Source: Novosphingobium subterraneum (GTDB lineage: Bacteria; Pseudomonadota; Alphaproteobacteria; Sphingomonadales; Sphingomonadaceae). Taken from it: 64,000 nt of DNA. Under the pieces are notes generated by a model that made no database searches, was not told where the DNA came from, and worked only from the letters and a program-made list of their open reading frames with translations. Position numbers and translations under genes: made by a program. Each line of letters starts with the position of its first letter. Position 1 is the stretch's first letter. The stretch lies in assembly GCF_000807925.1 (NCBI RefSeq), contig NZ_JRVC01000022.1, positions 83,010-147,009 of the forward strand, in the 5' to 3' direction. Shown here one piece after another: positions 28,898 to 36,862 of the stretch.

Positions 28898-29182
28898 ATG
28901 AAGGCAATTTTCAAGGGCGCGATGATGGCGTCTGTCGTGGCGATGGGCCTCGGCCTTTCGGCTTGCGACAGCGCGCAGGAAAACGCCGCCGAAGATCAGG
29001 CTGGCGCCGTGCGTGAATCGTCGGAAGCCGCTGCTGACACCATGGAAGACAAGGCCGACGCCATGGGCGGCGCTTCGGAAGACGCCATGGAAGCCAAGGC
29101 TGATGCCGTCCGCAATGCCGGCGAAGCCAAGGCCGACGCCATGGAAGACAAGGCCGACACGATGGACAAGACCCCGGGTTGA
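28898..29182 (+). CDS. Small alanine/acid-rich lipoprotein with internal repeats
   Basis: A 94-aa protein. Signal peptide ends in lipobox LSAC (Cys23 region). The mature part is Ala-, Asp- and Glu-rich and built of imperfect repeats (TMEDKADAMGG, AMEAKADAV, AMEDKADTM) that should form an amphipathic helix or coiled coil. It resembles Lpp-like or YtxH-like small envelope proteins, but no homologue can be named with confidence. GAAGGGG precedes the ATG. It ends before a strong terminator. Confidence 0.8.
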   Translation: MKAIFKGAMMASVVAMGLGLSACDSAQENAAEDQAGAVRESSEAAADTMEDKADAMGGASEDAMEAKADAVRNAGEAKADAMEDKADTMDKTPG

Positions 29183-29211
29183 TCCCGCTCTTTTCCGCCT
29201 AACGGCCAAGG

Positions 29212-29247
29212 AAGCCCGGCGCACCCTGGAAGGCGCCGGGCTTTTTG
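29212..29247 (+). terminator. Strong Rho-independent terminator
   Basis: AAGCCCGGCG (29212-29221) pairs with CGCCGGGCTT (29234-29243), followed directly by TTTTT. It ends the small lipoprotein transcript. Confidence 0.92.
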
Positions 29248-29270
29248 CTGTCTGCTAGACGGCGTGCGAC

Positions 29271-30206
29271 CTAGACAGGCGTCGCGCCCGAACCGCGCCC
29301 GCCGCGCAAGTGATACTCGAGCGTGCCTCTATGGAGGACGTCATCGACGTCGATCACCGCGGTGTTGGCATAAGTGAACCCGGCGCCGAGGCCGCGATAG
29401 AGCCGGTCGAAGTCGCGCTCCACGGTCTGGTGATAGAGGTCCGCGAAGCTCTCGATCACGAAGTAGGTCGGCTGCAGATCATCGATCACGTAATCGGTGC
29501 GCATGACGCGGTCGACATTGAGCATGATCCGGTTGGGCGATTGCCCTTCAAGCGCGAATACGGCTTCTGCCGGTCCCGAAAGAATGCCGGCGCCGTAGAC
29601 CTTCGGCATGCCGTCCTCCATCACCAGCCCGAATTCCACCGTATACCAATAGAGCGCACCGAGCGACTTGAGCCGGTTGTGGCGCATCGCTTTCCATCCG
29701 GCGCGGCCGTACTCCTGCATGTAATCGGCATATGTCGGGTCGGTCAGCATCGGGACGTGGCCGAACACGTCGTGGAAGACATCGGGCTCCTGGATATAAT
29801 CGAAAGCCTCGCGCGTGCGGATGAAGTTGCCTGCCGGGAAGCGCCGGTTAGCCAGGTGCCAGAAGAACACGTGATCCGGGATCAGCATCGGCACCGGCAC
29901 CACGCTCCAGCCGGTCAGCGCGCCGAGTTCCTCGGACAGGCGGCCGAAGTCCGGCACGCCACCCCGGCTGAGGTCCAGCCGCTCCAGTCCGCGCAGGAAC
30001 GCACTGCAAGCCCGCCCCGGCAGCACCTCCATCTGACGGGCATAGAGTTCGTCCCAGATTGCGTGCTCCTCGGAAGCATAGCGCCGCTGGGCGGGCTCCA
30101 GCCAATCCTCCCCGACTCGCGCTGGACGTTTGAGCGGCGCGGTGTAGACCCCTTTCGGCAGATCGGGCAGTCGCGAAAAATCCGTGGGAAGGTTGGCAGT
30201 GCTCAT
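29271..30206 (-). CDS. phhA: Phenylalanine 4-monooxygenase
   Basis: A 311-aa tetrahydrobiopterin-dependent aromatic amino-acid hydroxylase that converts phenylalanine to tyrosine. The non-heme iron ligands are visible: His145 and His150 in PDVFHDVFGHVPML, and Glu191 in YTVEFGL. The pterin/substrate loop LIPDHVFFWHLANRRFP precedes them. Bacterial length (no regulatory ACT domain). The pterin recycling enzyme (phhB) is not adjacent. It faces rpmG across a 188-bp divergent gap. Confidence 0.96.
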   Translation of the reverse strand: MSTANLPTDFSRLPDLPKGVYTAPLKRPARVGEDWLEPAQRRYASEEHAIWDELYARQMEVLPGRACSAFLRGLERLDLSRGGVPDFGRLSEELGALTGWSVVPVPMLIPDHVFFWHLANRRFPAGNFIRTREAFDYIQEPDVFHDVFGHVPMLTDPTYADYMQEYGRAGWKAMRHNRLKSLGALYWYTVEFGLVMEDGMPKVYGAGILSGPAEAVFALEGQSPNRIMLNVDRVMRTDYVIDDLQPTYFVIESFADLYHQTVERDFDRLYRGLGAGFTYANTAVIDVDDVLHRGTLEYHLRGGRGSGATPV

Positions 30207-30394
30207 CGTCTCTCAATCTGGTTTCGTCTGCAACTATTAGCACGGTAGCTCCCATCCGGCAAATATCGCTGACAGTCTCTCCTCGCTTGACTTTGCCCTG
30301 ATTCTCCCCCAACGGCCCCACCCTGTGACGGCGGCGTGGAAACGCGCCGCCACATTCGTTTTCAGATTCGCGCGCGAAAGTTCAGGATAGAGCC

Positions 30395-30562
30395 ATGGCA
30401 AAGCCCACCACCGTCAAGATCCGTCTGGTCTCGACCGCTGACACCGGCTTCTTCTACGTGACCAAGAAGAATCCCCGCAACACGACCGAGAAGATGACCT
30501 TCCGCAAGTATGATCCGGTCGTGCGCAAGCACGTCGAGTTCAAGGAAGCGAAGATCAAGTAA
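30395..30562 (+). CDS. rpmG: 50S ribosomal protein L33
   Basis: A 55-aa ribosomal protein (MAKPTTVKIRLVSTADTGFF ... KHVEFKEAKIK). It has no Cys pairs, so it is the zinc-free type. Length and sequence match the alphaproteobacterial L33. Followed by lolA after 97 bp. Too short for many gene callers but unambiguous. Confidence 0.97.
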   Translation: MAKPTTVKIRLVSTADTGFFYVTKKNPRNTTEKMTFRKYDPVVRKHVEFKEAKIK

Positions 30563-30659
30563 TCAGCGCATCTGCGCTTTACCCGTGAAGCCCGTCCCGC
30601 CATTTTCGGAACCGGGACGGTTCACGGCGAGTTCAACGCCGACACTGCAAGGAACGGCG

Positions 30660-31319
30660 ATGAACAACACAATCTTCTCGACTCGCAAAATGGGCCGTCC
30701 TTTGGCGGCCCTTTCGCTTGCCTTCGCTGCGGCCACGCCCGCAACGCTTCTCGCGCCGACTGTGGCGCAGGCACAGGCCTCGGACATCGACCGCGCGGTC
30801 TCTGCGCTGCGCGGCATTTCGACGCTGCGCGCAAACTTCACGCAGACCGACCGTTCGGGCCAGAGCGTTTCGGGCGTGCTGACGATGAAGCAGCCCGGCA
30901 AGATCCGCTTCCAGTACCAGAAGGGCGTGCCGCTGCTGATCGTGGGTGACGGCAGGGCGCTCACCATGATCGACTACGAGGTCCGCCAGGTTCAGCGCTG
31001 GCCGATCAAGAACAGCCCCTTGGGCGCACTGCTCGATCCCAACAAGGACGTCGCGCGCTTCGCCAAGCAGCTGCCAACCGGCGATCCGGGCGTGATCAGC
31101 CTGCAAGTGCGCGATCCCAAGCACCCCGAATACGGCACGATCACCATGATCTTTGTCCGTAACGGCAATGCACCGGGTGGCCTGCAGCTCGATTCGTGGG
31201 TTGCGCTCGATTCGCAGAACAAGCGCACCACGGTGCGCCTTTCGGGCCACCAGTACGGCGTGGCGGTGAACGACAGCACCTTCCGCTGGACCGACCCGCG
31301 CCGCCCCGTGACGCGCTGA
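30660..31319 (+). CDS. lolA: Outer-membrane lipoprotein carrier protein
   Basis: A 219-aa periplasmic chaperone that ferries lipoproteins from the LolCDE complex to the outer membrane. A long signal peptide ends about AQAQA (residues 36-40). LRGISTLRANFTQTDRSGQ and GVLTMKQPGKIRFQY are LolA hallmarks. AAGGA at 30649-30653 supports the start; a longer frame overlapping rpmG was rejected. It fits with the lipoproteins and lspA in this window. Confidence 0.93.
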   Translation: MNNTIFSTRKMGRPLAALSLAFAAATPATLLAPTVAQAQASDIDRAVSALRGISTLRANFTQTDRSGQSVSGVLTMKQPGKIRFQYQKGVPLLIVGDGRALTMIDYEVRQVQRWPIKNSPLGALLDPNKDVARFAKQLPTGDPGVISLQVRDPKHPEYGTITMIFVRNGNAPGGLQLDSWVALDSQNKRTTVRLSGHQYGVAVNDSTFRWTDPRRPVTR

Positions 31320-31343
31320 GCCGACTCACTTGTAAAACCTGCT

Positions 31344-31422
31344 CCCCCGCGAAGGCGGGGGGTCTTCATCGGCTTGCGCGGACGTTTCGTAACCCCAACA
31401 AGGTCCCCGCCTGCGCGGGGAC
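31344..31422. repeat. Pair of GC-rich palindromes downstream of lolA
   Basis: CCCCCGC-gaag-GCGGGGG (31344-31361) and GTCCCCGC-ctgc-GCGGGGAC (31403-31422). They are intergenic, GC-rich and related in core sequence, and resemble REP-type elements. The first may also help terminate lolA. Confidence 0.6.
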
Positions 31423-31535
31423 GCGTTTGCATCCTGACAGAAGCCGGCACCACCCGTCGCCCCAGATCGTCGCCTTACCCATCAACCGTTCACTCCCTGC
31501 GACAAGCTGCGACAAACCTGCAGCTACCGTTCATC

Positions 31536-31690
31536 GGGGGGCAAGCGTCACCGGCCTAGAACGGTTTTCGACGAGGCGGTCGAGGCGGGTTTCCCCCCTG
31601 TTGCCCGGTCTCCTGGAGACCGCAACGTCAAGCGTGACGAACGCAAATGGAACCCTCGGACCAATGCCCCCGGTCCGAGGGTTTTGTTTC
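31536..31690 (+). ncRNA. Candidate small RNA ending in a strong terminator
   Basis: The 439-bp gap between lolA and the next ORF has no convincing coding region. It ends in a clear Rho-independent terminator (CCCTCGGACC 31653-31662 pairing with GGTCCGAGGG 31672-31681, then TTTTGTTT). Upstream of it CGTCAC (about 31545-31550) can pair with GTGACG (about 31634-31639), and GGTCTCCTGGAGACC forms an inner hairpin. The terminator is over 300 bp from the lolA stop, which suggests a separate transcript. I cannot match it to 6S, SRP, tmRNA or RNase P RNA. Confidence 0.35.
31653..31690 (+). terminator. Rho-independent terminator in the lolA downstream gap
   Basis: A perfect 10-bp stem with a 9-nt loop is followed by TTTTGTTT. 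The structure is clear even if the transcript it ends is uncertain. Confidence 0.88.
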
Positions 31691-31758
31691 TTGGCTCAAT
31701 GAAGCATTCCGCGATGTAATTCGCTTGCTGACACAGCCTGTCGCTGCATATTTGTCGT

Positions 31759-32115
31759 ATGAACCTGTTGCGGTCGATATACATCAACCTGCGGTATCGG
31801 TGGCACATACAATATCTGCTTCCGCTTGCGCTGTTAGCGCCCTTGGTCTTGCTGTTCCCGAGCAACCCGTTGGGGATAGATAGTAGAAAGGGCGATCCTG
31901 TAATGGCGCAGATCACCAGCATTGGCGTCGGTCAGCACAGATATCTGGGTCGAACCGCGGGCATAGCTGTTTCTGCCAAAACGCAAGCAGGTGCGGTTGG
32001 CTCAATCGTTGCCGCGCCCGCCGAAGTCAACGGCTGCGACATCGGGGACATAATTCCGGCAGAACAGGAGGGCATTGCGCTTCGTCTGAAGCCCAGGCCG
32101 TGCACCCATCAATGA
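31759..32115 (+). CDS. Hypothetical protein with one membrane helix
   Basis: A 118-aa ORF. One hydrophobic helix at about residues 17-36 (IQYLLPLALLAPLVLLFPSN) is followed by an extracytoplasmic domain with regular strand-like segments (ITSIGVGQHRYLGRT, AGAVGSIVAAP, CDIGDIIPAEQEG). No Shine-Dalgarno is evident and base composition is lower in GC than its neighbours. No family recognised. Could be a spurious frame, but the domain pattern looks protein-like. Confidence 0.5.
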   Translation: MNLLRSIYINLRYRWHIQYLLPLALLAPLVLLFPSNPLGIDSRKGDPVMAQITSIGVGQHRYLGRTAGIAVSAKTQAGAVGSIVAAPAEVNGCDIGDIIPAEQEGIALRLKPRPCTHQ

Positions 32116-32140
32116 ATTGTCGGCATTGGGCCTCATCTTG

Positions 32141-32191
32141 GGCATAATCAGGGCAGACGCCGAACTCGTCGATTATCAGGATTACCATTGA
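32141..32191 (+). pseudogene. Possible HigB toxin C-terminal remnant
   Basis: Immediately upstream of higA one frame reads ...RADAELVDYQDYH before a stop at 32189-32191, five bases before the higA ATG. HigB toxins characteristically end in a VEIVDYH-type tail just ahead of higA. The rest of a HigB (RelE-fold body) is not found upstream, so this may be a relic left by toxin loss. The match is short and made by eye. Confidence 0.3.
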
Positions 32192-32195
32192 GGTC

Positions 32196-32486
32196 ATGAC
32201 GATGATGCACAACCCTCCCCATCCCGGAGAACTGCTTCGCGATGAAGTGATCGAAGCGCTGAACCTGTCCGTCACCGAAGCGGCCAGCCGCCTCGCGATG
32301 TCGCGTGTCGCCCTCTCGCGCGTGCTGAACGGCAAGGCCGGGATCAGCCCCGATCTAGCCCTGCGGCTGGAGCAGGCAGGCGCCAGCACGGCGCGGGCAT
32401 GGCTGGCAATGCAGGCGAACTATGATCTGTGGCGGGCGCGGCAGCATGAGCAGCCGATTGTGCGGCGTTTGCAGGAAGCTGCATGA
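32196..32486 (+). CDS. higA: HigA-family antitoxin (orphan)
   Basis: A 96-aa XRE-family DNA-binding protein. The start MTMMHNPPHPGELLRDEVI is the HigA signature; the helix-turn-helix follows (LSVTEAASRLAMSRVALSRV, about residues 24-43). HigA normally neutralises the ribosome-dependent mRNase HigB and autoregulates the operon. No intact higB lies on either side; only a short tail-like remnant is visible upstream. It may now act as a plain regulator or as a cross-antitoxin. Confidence 0.9.
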   Translation: MTMMHNPPHPGELLRDEVIEALNLSVTEAASRLAMSRVALSRVLNGKAGISPDLALRLEQAGASTARAWLAMQANYDLWRARQHEQPIVRRLQEAA

Positions 32487-32523
32487 CGTTGCAATGTCGC
32501 ATAGATCGCGTCAAAGTGCACGT

Positions 32524-32802
32524 ATGATTTTTCGCAGACCAATAGTTCCTTCTCGAATAACGGAGCTGGCACTTTTTGCTGTTGCTGCGTCGAGCATTCT
32601 CTTCGTCGCCGCATTTTCTGTTTGGGCAGCATCAAAGGAGTTAGTCGCTTGGCACAAGGTCCCAGCTCTGACTATCTTGAGGGGGCTGGGATCATTGCCG
32701 ATGGTGGCTATGGGGCTGTGGCTTAGGCGCCAGCGATTGAGAAAGACGGCTGAACTGCAAGATTATGAGTGCATTCTCGTAGCCGCGCATGATCCGCGCT
32801 AG
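32524..32802 (+). CDS. Hypothetical small membrane protein
   Basis: A 92-aa ORF with two hydrophobic segments: ELALFAVAASSILFVAAFSV (about 13-32) and ILRGLGSLPMVAMGLWL (about 50-66), then a charged tail. It starts 37 bp after higA and has lower GC than its neighbours. No recognised family and no strong ribosome-binding site. Plausible but unconfirmed gene. Confidence 0.45.
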   Translation: MIFRRPIVPSRITELALFAVAASSILFVAAFSVWAASKELVAWHKVPALTILRGLGSLPMVAMGLWLRRQRLRKTAELQDYECILVAAHDPR

Positions 32803-32852
32803 CCCCCACATCCCATCTAGCAATCGCCCCCCCGCAACCCTAAAGCAGCGCC

Positions 32853-33644
32853 ATGATCTCGGTTGCCACATGGAACATCAATTCGGTGCGCTTGCGCGCC
32901 GATCAGGTCGAACGCTTTCTCCTGCAGGAATCGCCCGACGTACTGTGCCTCCAGGAGATCAAGACGCCGGAAAGCCTGTTCCCGCACGAGGTGTTCGAGA
33001 AGCTCGGCTATACCCACCGCGCCGTCCATGGGCAGAAGGGCTATCACGGCGTCGCCACCGTCAGCCGCATCCCCTTCCGCGATTTCAGCAAGCATGACTG
33101 GCAGGACAATGGCGAGGCGCGGCATATCGGCGTCGAGCTGCTGGGGCCGGGCAACGGCCTGATCATCGAGAACGTCTATATCCCCGCAGGCGGCGACGTG
33201 GCAGACCGCGAGGTGAACCCCAAATTCGGCCAGAAGCTCGACTTCCTCGAGCGCATGACCCGCTGGGCCGAGAAGATCGAGCGGCCGACGCTGATCACCG
33301 GCGATTTCAACATCGCGCCGCTGGAATGCGACGTCTACGACCACAAGGCGCTGCTCAAGGTCGTCAGTCACACGCCAATCGAGGTCGAGACGCTGCAGCG
33401 CTTTGCCGATGCGCATGGCTGGGTCGATCTTGGCCGCAAGCACATCCCCGCGCCGGAACGCAACTATTCGTGGTGGTCCTACCGCTCGTACTGGCGTGCC
33501 AAGGACCAGGGCCGCCGGCTCGACCATATGTGGGCCTCGCCCGAGGCTGCCGCGCAGACGCGCTCGCACCGCTTCGTCGAAGAGACGCGCAAGTGGGAGC
33601 AGCCTTCGGATCACATCCCGCTGATCACCGAGCTGAATTTGTGA
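32853..33644 (+). CDS. xth: Exodeoxyribonuclease III (AP endonuclease)
   Basis: A 263-aa base-excision-repair enzyme of the EEP nuclease superfamily that cleaves at abasic sites. Motifs: MISVATWNINSVRLR (Asn at metal site), LCLQEIKTPE (Glu35), GDFNIAPLECDVYD, RRLDHMWAS and PSDHIPLITEL (catalytic Asp-His). The stop overlaps the GTG start of ribA, so the two are coupled. Length is typical. Confidence 0.97.
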   Translation: MISVATWNINSVRLRADQVERFLLQESPDVLCLQEIKTPESLFPHEVFEKLGYTHRAVHGQKGYHGVATVSRIPFRDFSKHDWQDNGEARHIGVELLGPGNGLIIENVYIPAGGDVADREVNPKFGQKLDFLERMTRWAEKIERPTLITGDFNIAPLECDVYDHKALLKVVSHTPIEVETLQRFADAHGWVDLGRKHIPAPERNYSWWSYRSYWRAKDQGRRLDHMWASPEAAAQTRSHRFVEETRKWEQPSDHIPLITELNL

Positions 33645-34705
33645 GCGAATCCCGTAACGTAGCAAAAGCGCTCGACGCGCTGCGCCACGGCTGGGCGATC
33701 CGCGTGACCGGCGCGGACGGCGCGCTCGACCTGCTGCCTGCCGAAACCGCTTTCGCCCAACCCGGCATCTATGCCGCGCGACTGCTGATTTCCGCCGCCC
33801 GCGCGGCGACGCTGAAGCTCGCTAACCAACGCGACGCCGCCGTGCCCGAAGCCCCGGTGATGATCCATGGCGCCGAACCATTCAGCCTTGGCTCTGCACG
33901 CAATCTGGCCGATCCGGCGAAGGACCTCGGCAGCCCGTTGCGCGGGCCCTTCAAGGCCGATCCGATCGAGGCGCATGATGCGGCCGTTGCCGCCATGGAA
34001 CTGGCCCGTCTGGCAGGGATCCTGCCCGCTTTCCTGATCTCGACGGGCGTCGAAATCGCGGCGGAGGTATCGACGGCCGATCTTGCGGCGTTCAAGGACC
34101 CGCTCAACCTCACCATTCAGGTCCGCGCCCGCCTGCCCGTCCACGCCTGTGAGCATGCTGAAATCGTGGCATTTCGCGCGCGGGATGACTTGCGCGAGCA
34201 TGTGGCGCTGGTGATCGGTACGCAAACCAGCGAGCGTGAGCCGGTGGTGCGGCTGCACAGCGAATGCCTGACCGGCGACATTCTCGGCAGCCTCAAGTGC
34301 GATTGCGGCCCGCAGCTTGATGCCGCCCTTGCCCGCATGGCCGAGGAAGCCAATGCGGGCGGCTGGGGCGTGCTGCTCTACCTGCGGCAGGAAGGCCGCG
34401 GCATTGGCCTGATCAACAAGCTCCGCGCCTATGAGCTGCAGGACCAGGGCTTCGACACGGTCGACGCCAACGAACGCCTCGGCCTGCCGAGCGAGGCGCG
34501 CGACTTCCCGGTGGCGGCGCGGATGCTCGACTTGCTCGGCGTGCGTTCGATCCGCCTGCTGACCAACAATCCGCAGAAAGTGGCGACATTGCAGGCACTT
34601 GGAGTGGAGGTGACGGAGCGTCTGGCACACCAGCTCCCCGCCAACCCCCACAACCAGCGCTATCTCGATACGAAGCGAGATCGGACCGGTCATCTGCTGC
34701 GTTAG
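33641..34705 (+). CDS. ribA: GTP cyclohydrolase II with N-terminal extension
   Basis: A 354-aa enzyme for the first step of riboflavin synthesis (GTP to the diaminopyrimidine). The C-terminal ~190 residues hold the catalytic domain: zinc Cys209, Cys220 and Cys222 in HSECLTGDILGSLKCDCG, then LRQEGRGIGLINKLRAYELQ and TNNPQKVATL. The first ~150 residues form an extra domain with no RibB catalytic signature, as in several alphaproteobacterial RibA proteins. GTG start overlaps the xth stop. It overlaps the convergent 34702 gene by 4 bp. RibF is elsewhere in the window. Confidence 0.94.
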   Translation: MSESRNVAKALDALRHGWAIRVTGADGALDLLPAETAFAQPGIYAARLLISAARAATLKLANQRDAAVPEAPVMIHGAEPFSLGSARNLADPAKDLGSPLRGPFKADPIEAHDAAVAAMELARLAGILPAFLISTGVEIAAEVSTADLAAFKDPLNLTIQVRARLPVHACEHAEIVAFRARDDLREHVALVIGTQTSEREPVVRLHSECLTGDILGSLKCDCGPQLDAALARMAEEANAGGWGVLLYLRQEGRGIGLINKLRAYELQDQGFDTVDANERLGLPSEARDFPVAARMLDLLGVRSIRLLTNNPQKVATLQALGVEVTERLAHQLPANPHNQRYLDTKRDRTGHLLR

Positions 34706-35004
34706 AAAGCGCGCCACGCGATCAGCAGCACCGCAGCCGCGATAATCACCGCGAACAGGAGGGCATAGCCCATGTCCTTGACGGTGAACTTGTCCACGTT
34801 TTCAGAGCGAAAGAGCCGGTAGCCACGCTCGGCAGCGGGGTTGCTGGCGACGAGAGCGACGTCCAGCGCGCTGGCTTCGGAGCGGAACCAGTTGACCATG
34901 AGTTGCCGCTCGTCCGGCGTGACGTCGGGGTAGGCGGCGAGGAGCGCCTCGACGTGGGCGCGGCGAGAGTCGACTGCTTTCGCAATCGTGGAAGTGTTTG
35001 ACAT
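34702..35004 (-). CDS. Tail-anchored hypothetical protein
   Basis: A 100-aa protein with a soluble helical N-terminal part (RRAHVEALLAAYPDVTPDE) and a single C-terminal membrane helix (YALLFAVIIAAAVLLIAWRA, about 79-98), so probably tail-anchored in the inner membrane. Follows the Pro-rich secreted protein gene by 53 bp on the same strand. No recognised family; the reading frame and helix pattern are convincing. Confidence 0.7.
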   Translation of the reverse strand: MSNTSTIAKAVDSRRAHVEALLAAYPDVTPDERQLMVNWFRSEASALDVALVASNPAAERGYRLFRSENVDKFTVKDMGYALLFAVIIAAAVLLIAWRAF

Positions 35005-35057
35005 TGTGGGATTCCTGACATGCGTTTGAACTGCGCCCGAGGGGCGCGGGGCTCAGG

Positions 35058-35402
35058 TCAGGAAAGTGGCGGTGCCCTGGGTGCTGGCAGCAGCGCGAGC
35101 GGCTGCGGTGCAGGCGGCGCGGTTTGCGGGGGCCAGAAGCCTTCGTGCTGGACGAGCGGCACCGGGGCCAGCCTTGGCGCAAGGACGACCGGCGGCGGGG
35201 GCGCCATCGGCACGACAGCGCGTTGAATCTGCGCGGCTTTGCGCGGTGCCACCGCCATGTCCACCGTTGCCGCACTGAAGGCCGAGCCGTGACGCACGGT
35301 CACGGGTGCCTCGAAGGGGACAAGCGCGTGGGTCAGGACAGTGAGGGCGAGAAGGAGCGCCCAGAGCCGTCCACCCAGCTTCAGGAGGGGTGCGCTCAGC
35401 AT
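35058..35402 (-). CDS. Small secreted or anchored proline-rich protein
   Basis: A 114-aa ORF starting at ATG 35402 with GGAG in front. A hydrophobic N-terminus (LWALLLALTVLTHALVPF) acts as signal or anchor; the rest is Pro/Ala-rich (APPPPVVLAP-type) and should span the periplasm. No enzymatic motif. It heads a two-gene unit with the tail-anchored protein. Function unknown. Confidence 0.6.
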   Translation of the reverse strand: MLSAPLLKLGGRLWALLLALTVLTHALVPFEAPVTVRHGSAFSAATVDMAVAPRKAAQIQRAVVPMAPPPPVVLAPRLAPVPLVQHEGFWPPQTAPPAPQPLALLPAPRAPPLS

Positions 35403-35462
35403 TCCAACTCCAGTTAGACTCTTAAGGACAGAGGGGCAACTCCACCCCAACTCGGCGCGACT

Positions 35463-36458
35463 CTAGCGGGACTCGAAGCGGCTGAGGCCCGCCCCAAGTG
35501 TGTTCGCCCCGAGCGCCAGCTTGTCGCCCGACCAGTCCGCGACGAAGGCAGACGAACGACTCACCCCCGGCGCGAACCGCGCATCATTTCCAACAATGGC
35601 GAGGCCGGTCGCAGGGTGTGCCTTGCCCTCGGCGGCGATGGCGATGAAGGCGCTGTAGTTTTCCTTGTCGAGGCCTTGGACGAAGACATTGTCGGCAATG
35701 CTCCCGGTCGCGCCTGCGGGCAGGTCGATCATGTAATTGGTTGTTTTTCCGGCGGTATCGTCAAAGCTCGACTGCGTGACTTCGACGCGGCCGGCGCGGC
35801 TTTTCACATAGTGCCCGCCGCGCCCCGCTTCGAAGCGGCTGCGGCGGATGGTGACGCTGCCATAATCGCCGAAATAGACAGAGTGGGCGCAGGAGAGGCC
35901 GCGATCGCACCGGCCAAGACGCGAAAAGGTTGATTTTTCAATGAGAACTGCGCCGGCGGGGTCGTCGGCGGAGAGGATGCCCTGCTCGCTGTCACGGAAC
36001 CATGACTGGCGCACGGTGAGGTTGCCGCGTTCCAGCCGGATGCCCGAGCCATTGGCATCGGGCACGCGGATGTTCTGGAAGATTAGGCCTTCGACCGTGG
36101 TGGAGCGTCCGCGCGCGACGATGACCGCCTTGCCCTCGCATGCCGCGCCGTCGAACACCGTCTGCCCCGGCACTTGCGCGACGAAGCCGATGTCGCCCGC
36201 CTGCTGCACCGCGCAATCGCGATAGATGCCGGGTTCGATGCGGATCGTGCCGGTGCCTTCGCCGATGGCGTTCACCGCCTGCTGGAGCGCGGCATAGCTG
36301 CGGCCGGTCTCGACCACCGTGTATGGCGAGCGCTGGCCCTGTGCGAGCAGAGCGGTGGCCGGAATCGTTGCAATCACCGCGATCCCGAGGAGGAAGACGG
36401 CAAGGCGCTGGCCACGGTGGCGGCGCTCTCTGGAGGCGAACGGGTTCATCATGCGCAT
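35463..36458 (-). CDS. Exported right-handed beta-helix protein
   Basis: A 331-aa protein with an N-terminal signal or anchor (LAVFLLGIAVIATIPATALL). The body has repeated short strands with Asn/Gly turns (TVEGLIFQNIRVPDANGSGI, GNLTVRQSWFRDSEQGI, GSVTIRRSRFEAGRGG), the pattern of parallel beta-helix (NosD/pectate-lyase-like) folds. Cys residues at CAVQ, ACEG, CDRG and SCAH may form disulfides. It could bind or cleave polysaccharide. Start could also be at the third or fourth codon Met. Substrate unknown. Confidence 0.8.
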   Translation of the reverse strand: MRMMNPFASRERRHRGQRLAVFLLGIAVIATIPATALLAQGQRSPYTVVETGRSYAALQQAVNAIGEGTGTIRIEPGIYRDCAVQQAGDIGFVAQVPGQTVFDGAACEGKAVIVARGRSTTVEGLIFQNIRVPDANGSGIRLERGNLTVRQSWFRDSEQGILSADDPAGAVLIEKSTFSRLGRCDRGLSCAHSVYFGDYGSVTIRRSRFEAGRGGHYVKSRAGRVEVTQSSFDDTAGKTTNYMIDLPAGATGSIADNVFVQGLDKENYSAFIAIAAEGKAHPATGLAIVGNDARFAPGVSRSSAFVADWSGDKLALGANTLGAGLSRFESR

Positions 36459-36556
36459 ATCTGTTCCCCGGCGATTTCGAATGCCGGGGTAGCGCGGAAT
36501 GATTGACAGGCCCTTGCGTTCCCGCAGGAACCGGGGACCTGCCCGAAGTTACAGGA

Positions 36557-36862
36557 TCAATCCTTCCTGCCCCAGCGCCACTTCCAACCGCCGCGCGTGC
36601 GCCTGGCGGAGACCGAGAACACGATTGCCGTGGCGACGATGAAAAGTGCGAAGCCCAGCGTGCGCAATCGGCCGTCGCCACTGTCATCCAGCAGCTTCAC
36701 CAGCGGCAGCAGAGCGATATAGCCACCGATCAGGGCCCAGCCCTGCCAACGCAGCGGCAAGCCCGCGCCATAGCCAAAGCGCTTGGGCGCGAACCATGCG
36801 CCGTCGTCGGTGGCGGGCGGTTGGGACTTAGGCGGCCGGGTGGTGTAGCGGGCATCAACCAT
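36557..36862 (-). CDS. Small membrane protein of the SPFH operon
   Basis: A 101-aa protein with two membrane helices (WALIGGYIALLPLVKLL and LGFALFIVATAIVFSVSA) linked by a short acidic loop. It carries a basic C-terminus (RRTRGGWKWRWGRKD). Its start overlaps the stop of the ribbon-helix-helix gene by 8 bp, so it is coupled to the SPFH-RHH unit. No recognised family. Confidence 0.75.
   Translation of the reverse strand: MVDARYTTRPPKSQPPATDDGAWFAPKRFGYGAGLPLRWQGWALIGGYIALLPLVKLLDDSGDGRLRTLGFALFIVATAIVFSVSARRTRGGWKWRWGRKD

Noticed and set aside
31321..31422. CRISPR array, suggested by two similar GC-rich palindromes
   Set aside because: Only two non-identical units are present, without regular spacers or any cas gene.
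31536..31690. SRP RNA, tmRNA or 6S RNA
   Set aside because: The conserved SRP GGTCAGG/GGAAGCAGCC core, tmRNA ends and a clear 6S bubble were looked for and not found, so only an unnamed candidate RNA is reported.
32027..32389. Minus-strand frame with several Cys residues opposite higA
   Set aside because: It runs through the well-supported higA gene, has no ribosome-binding site and no recognised domain.
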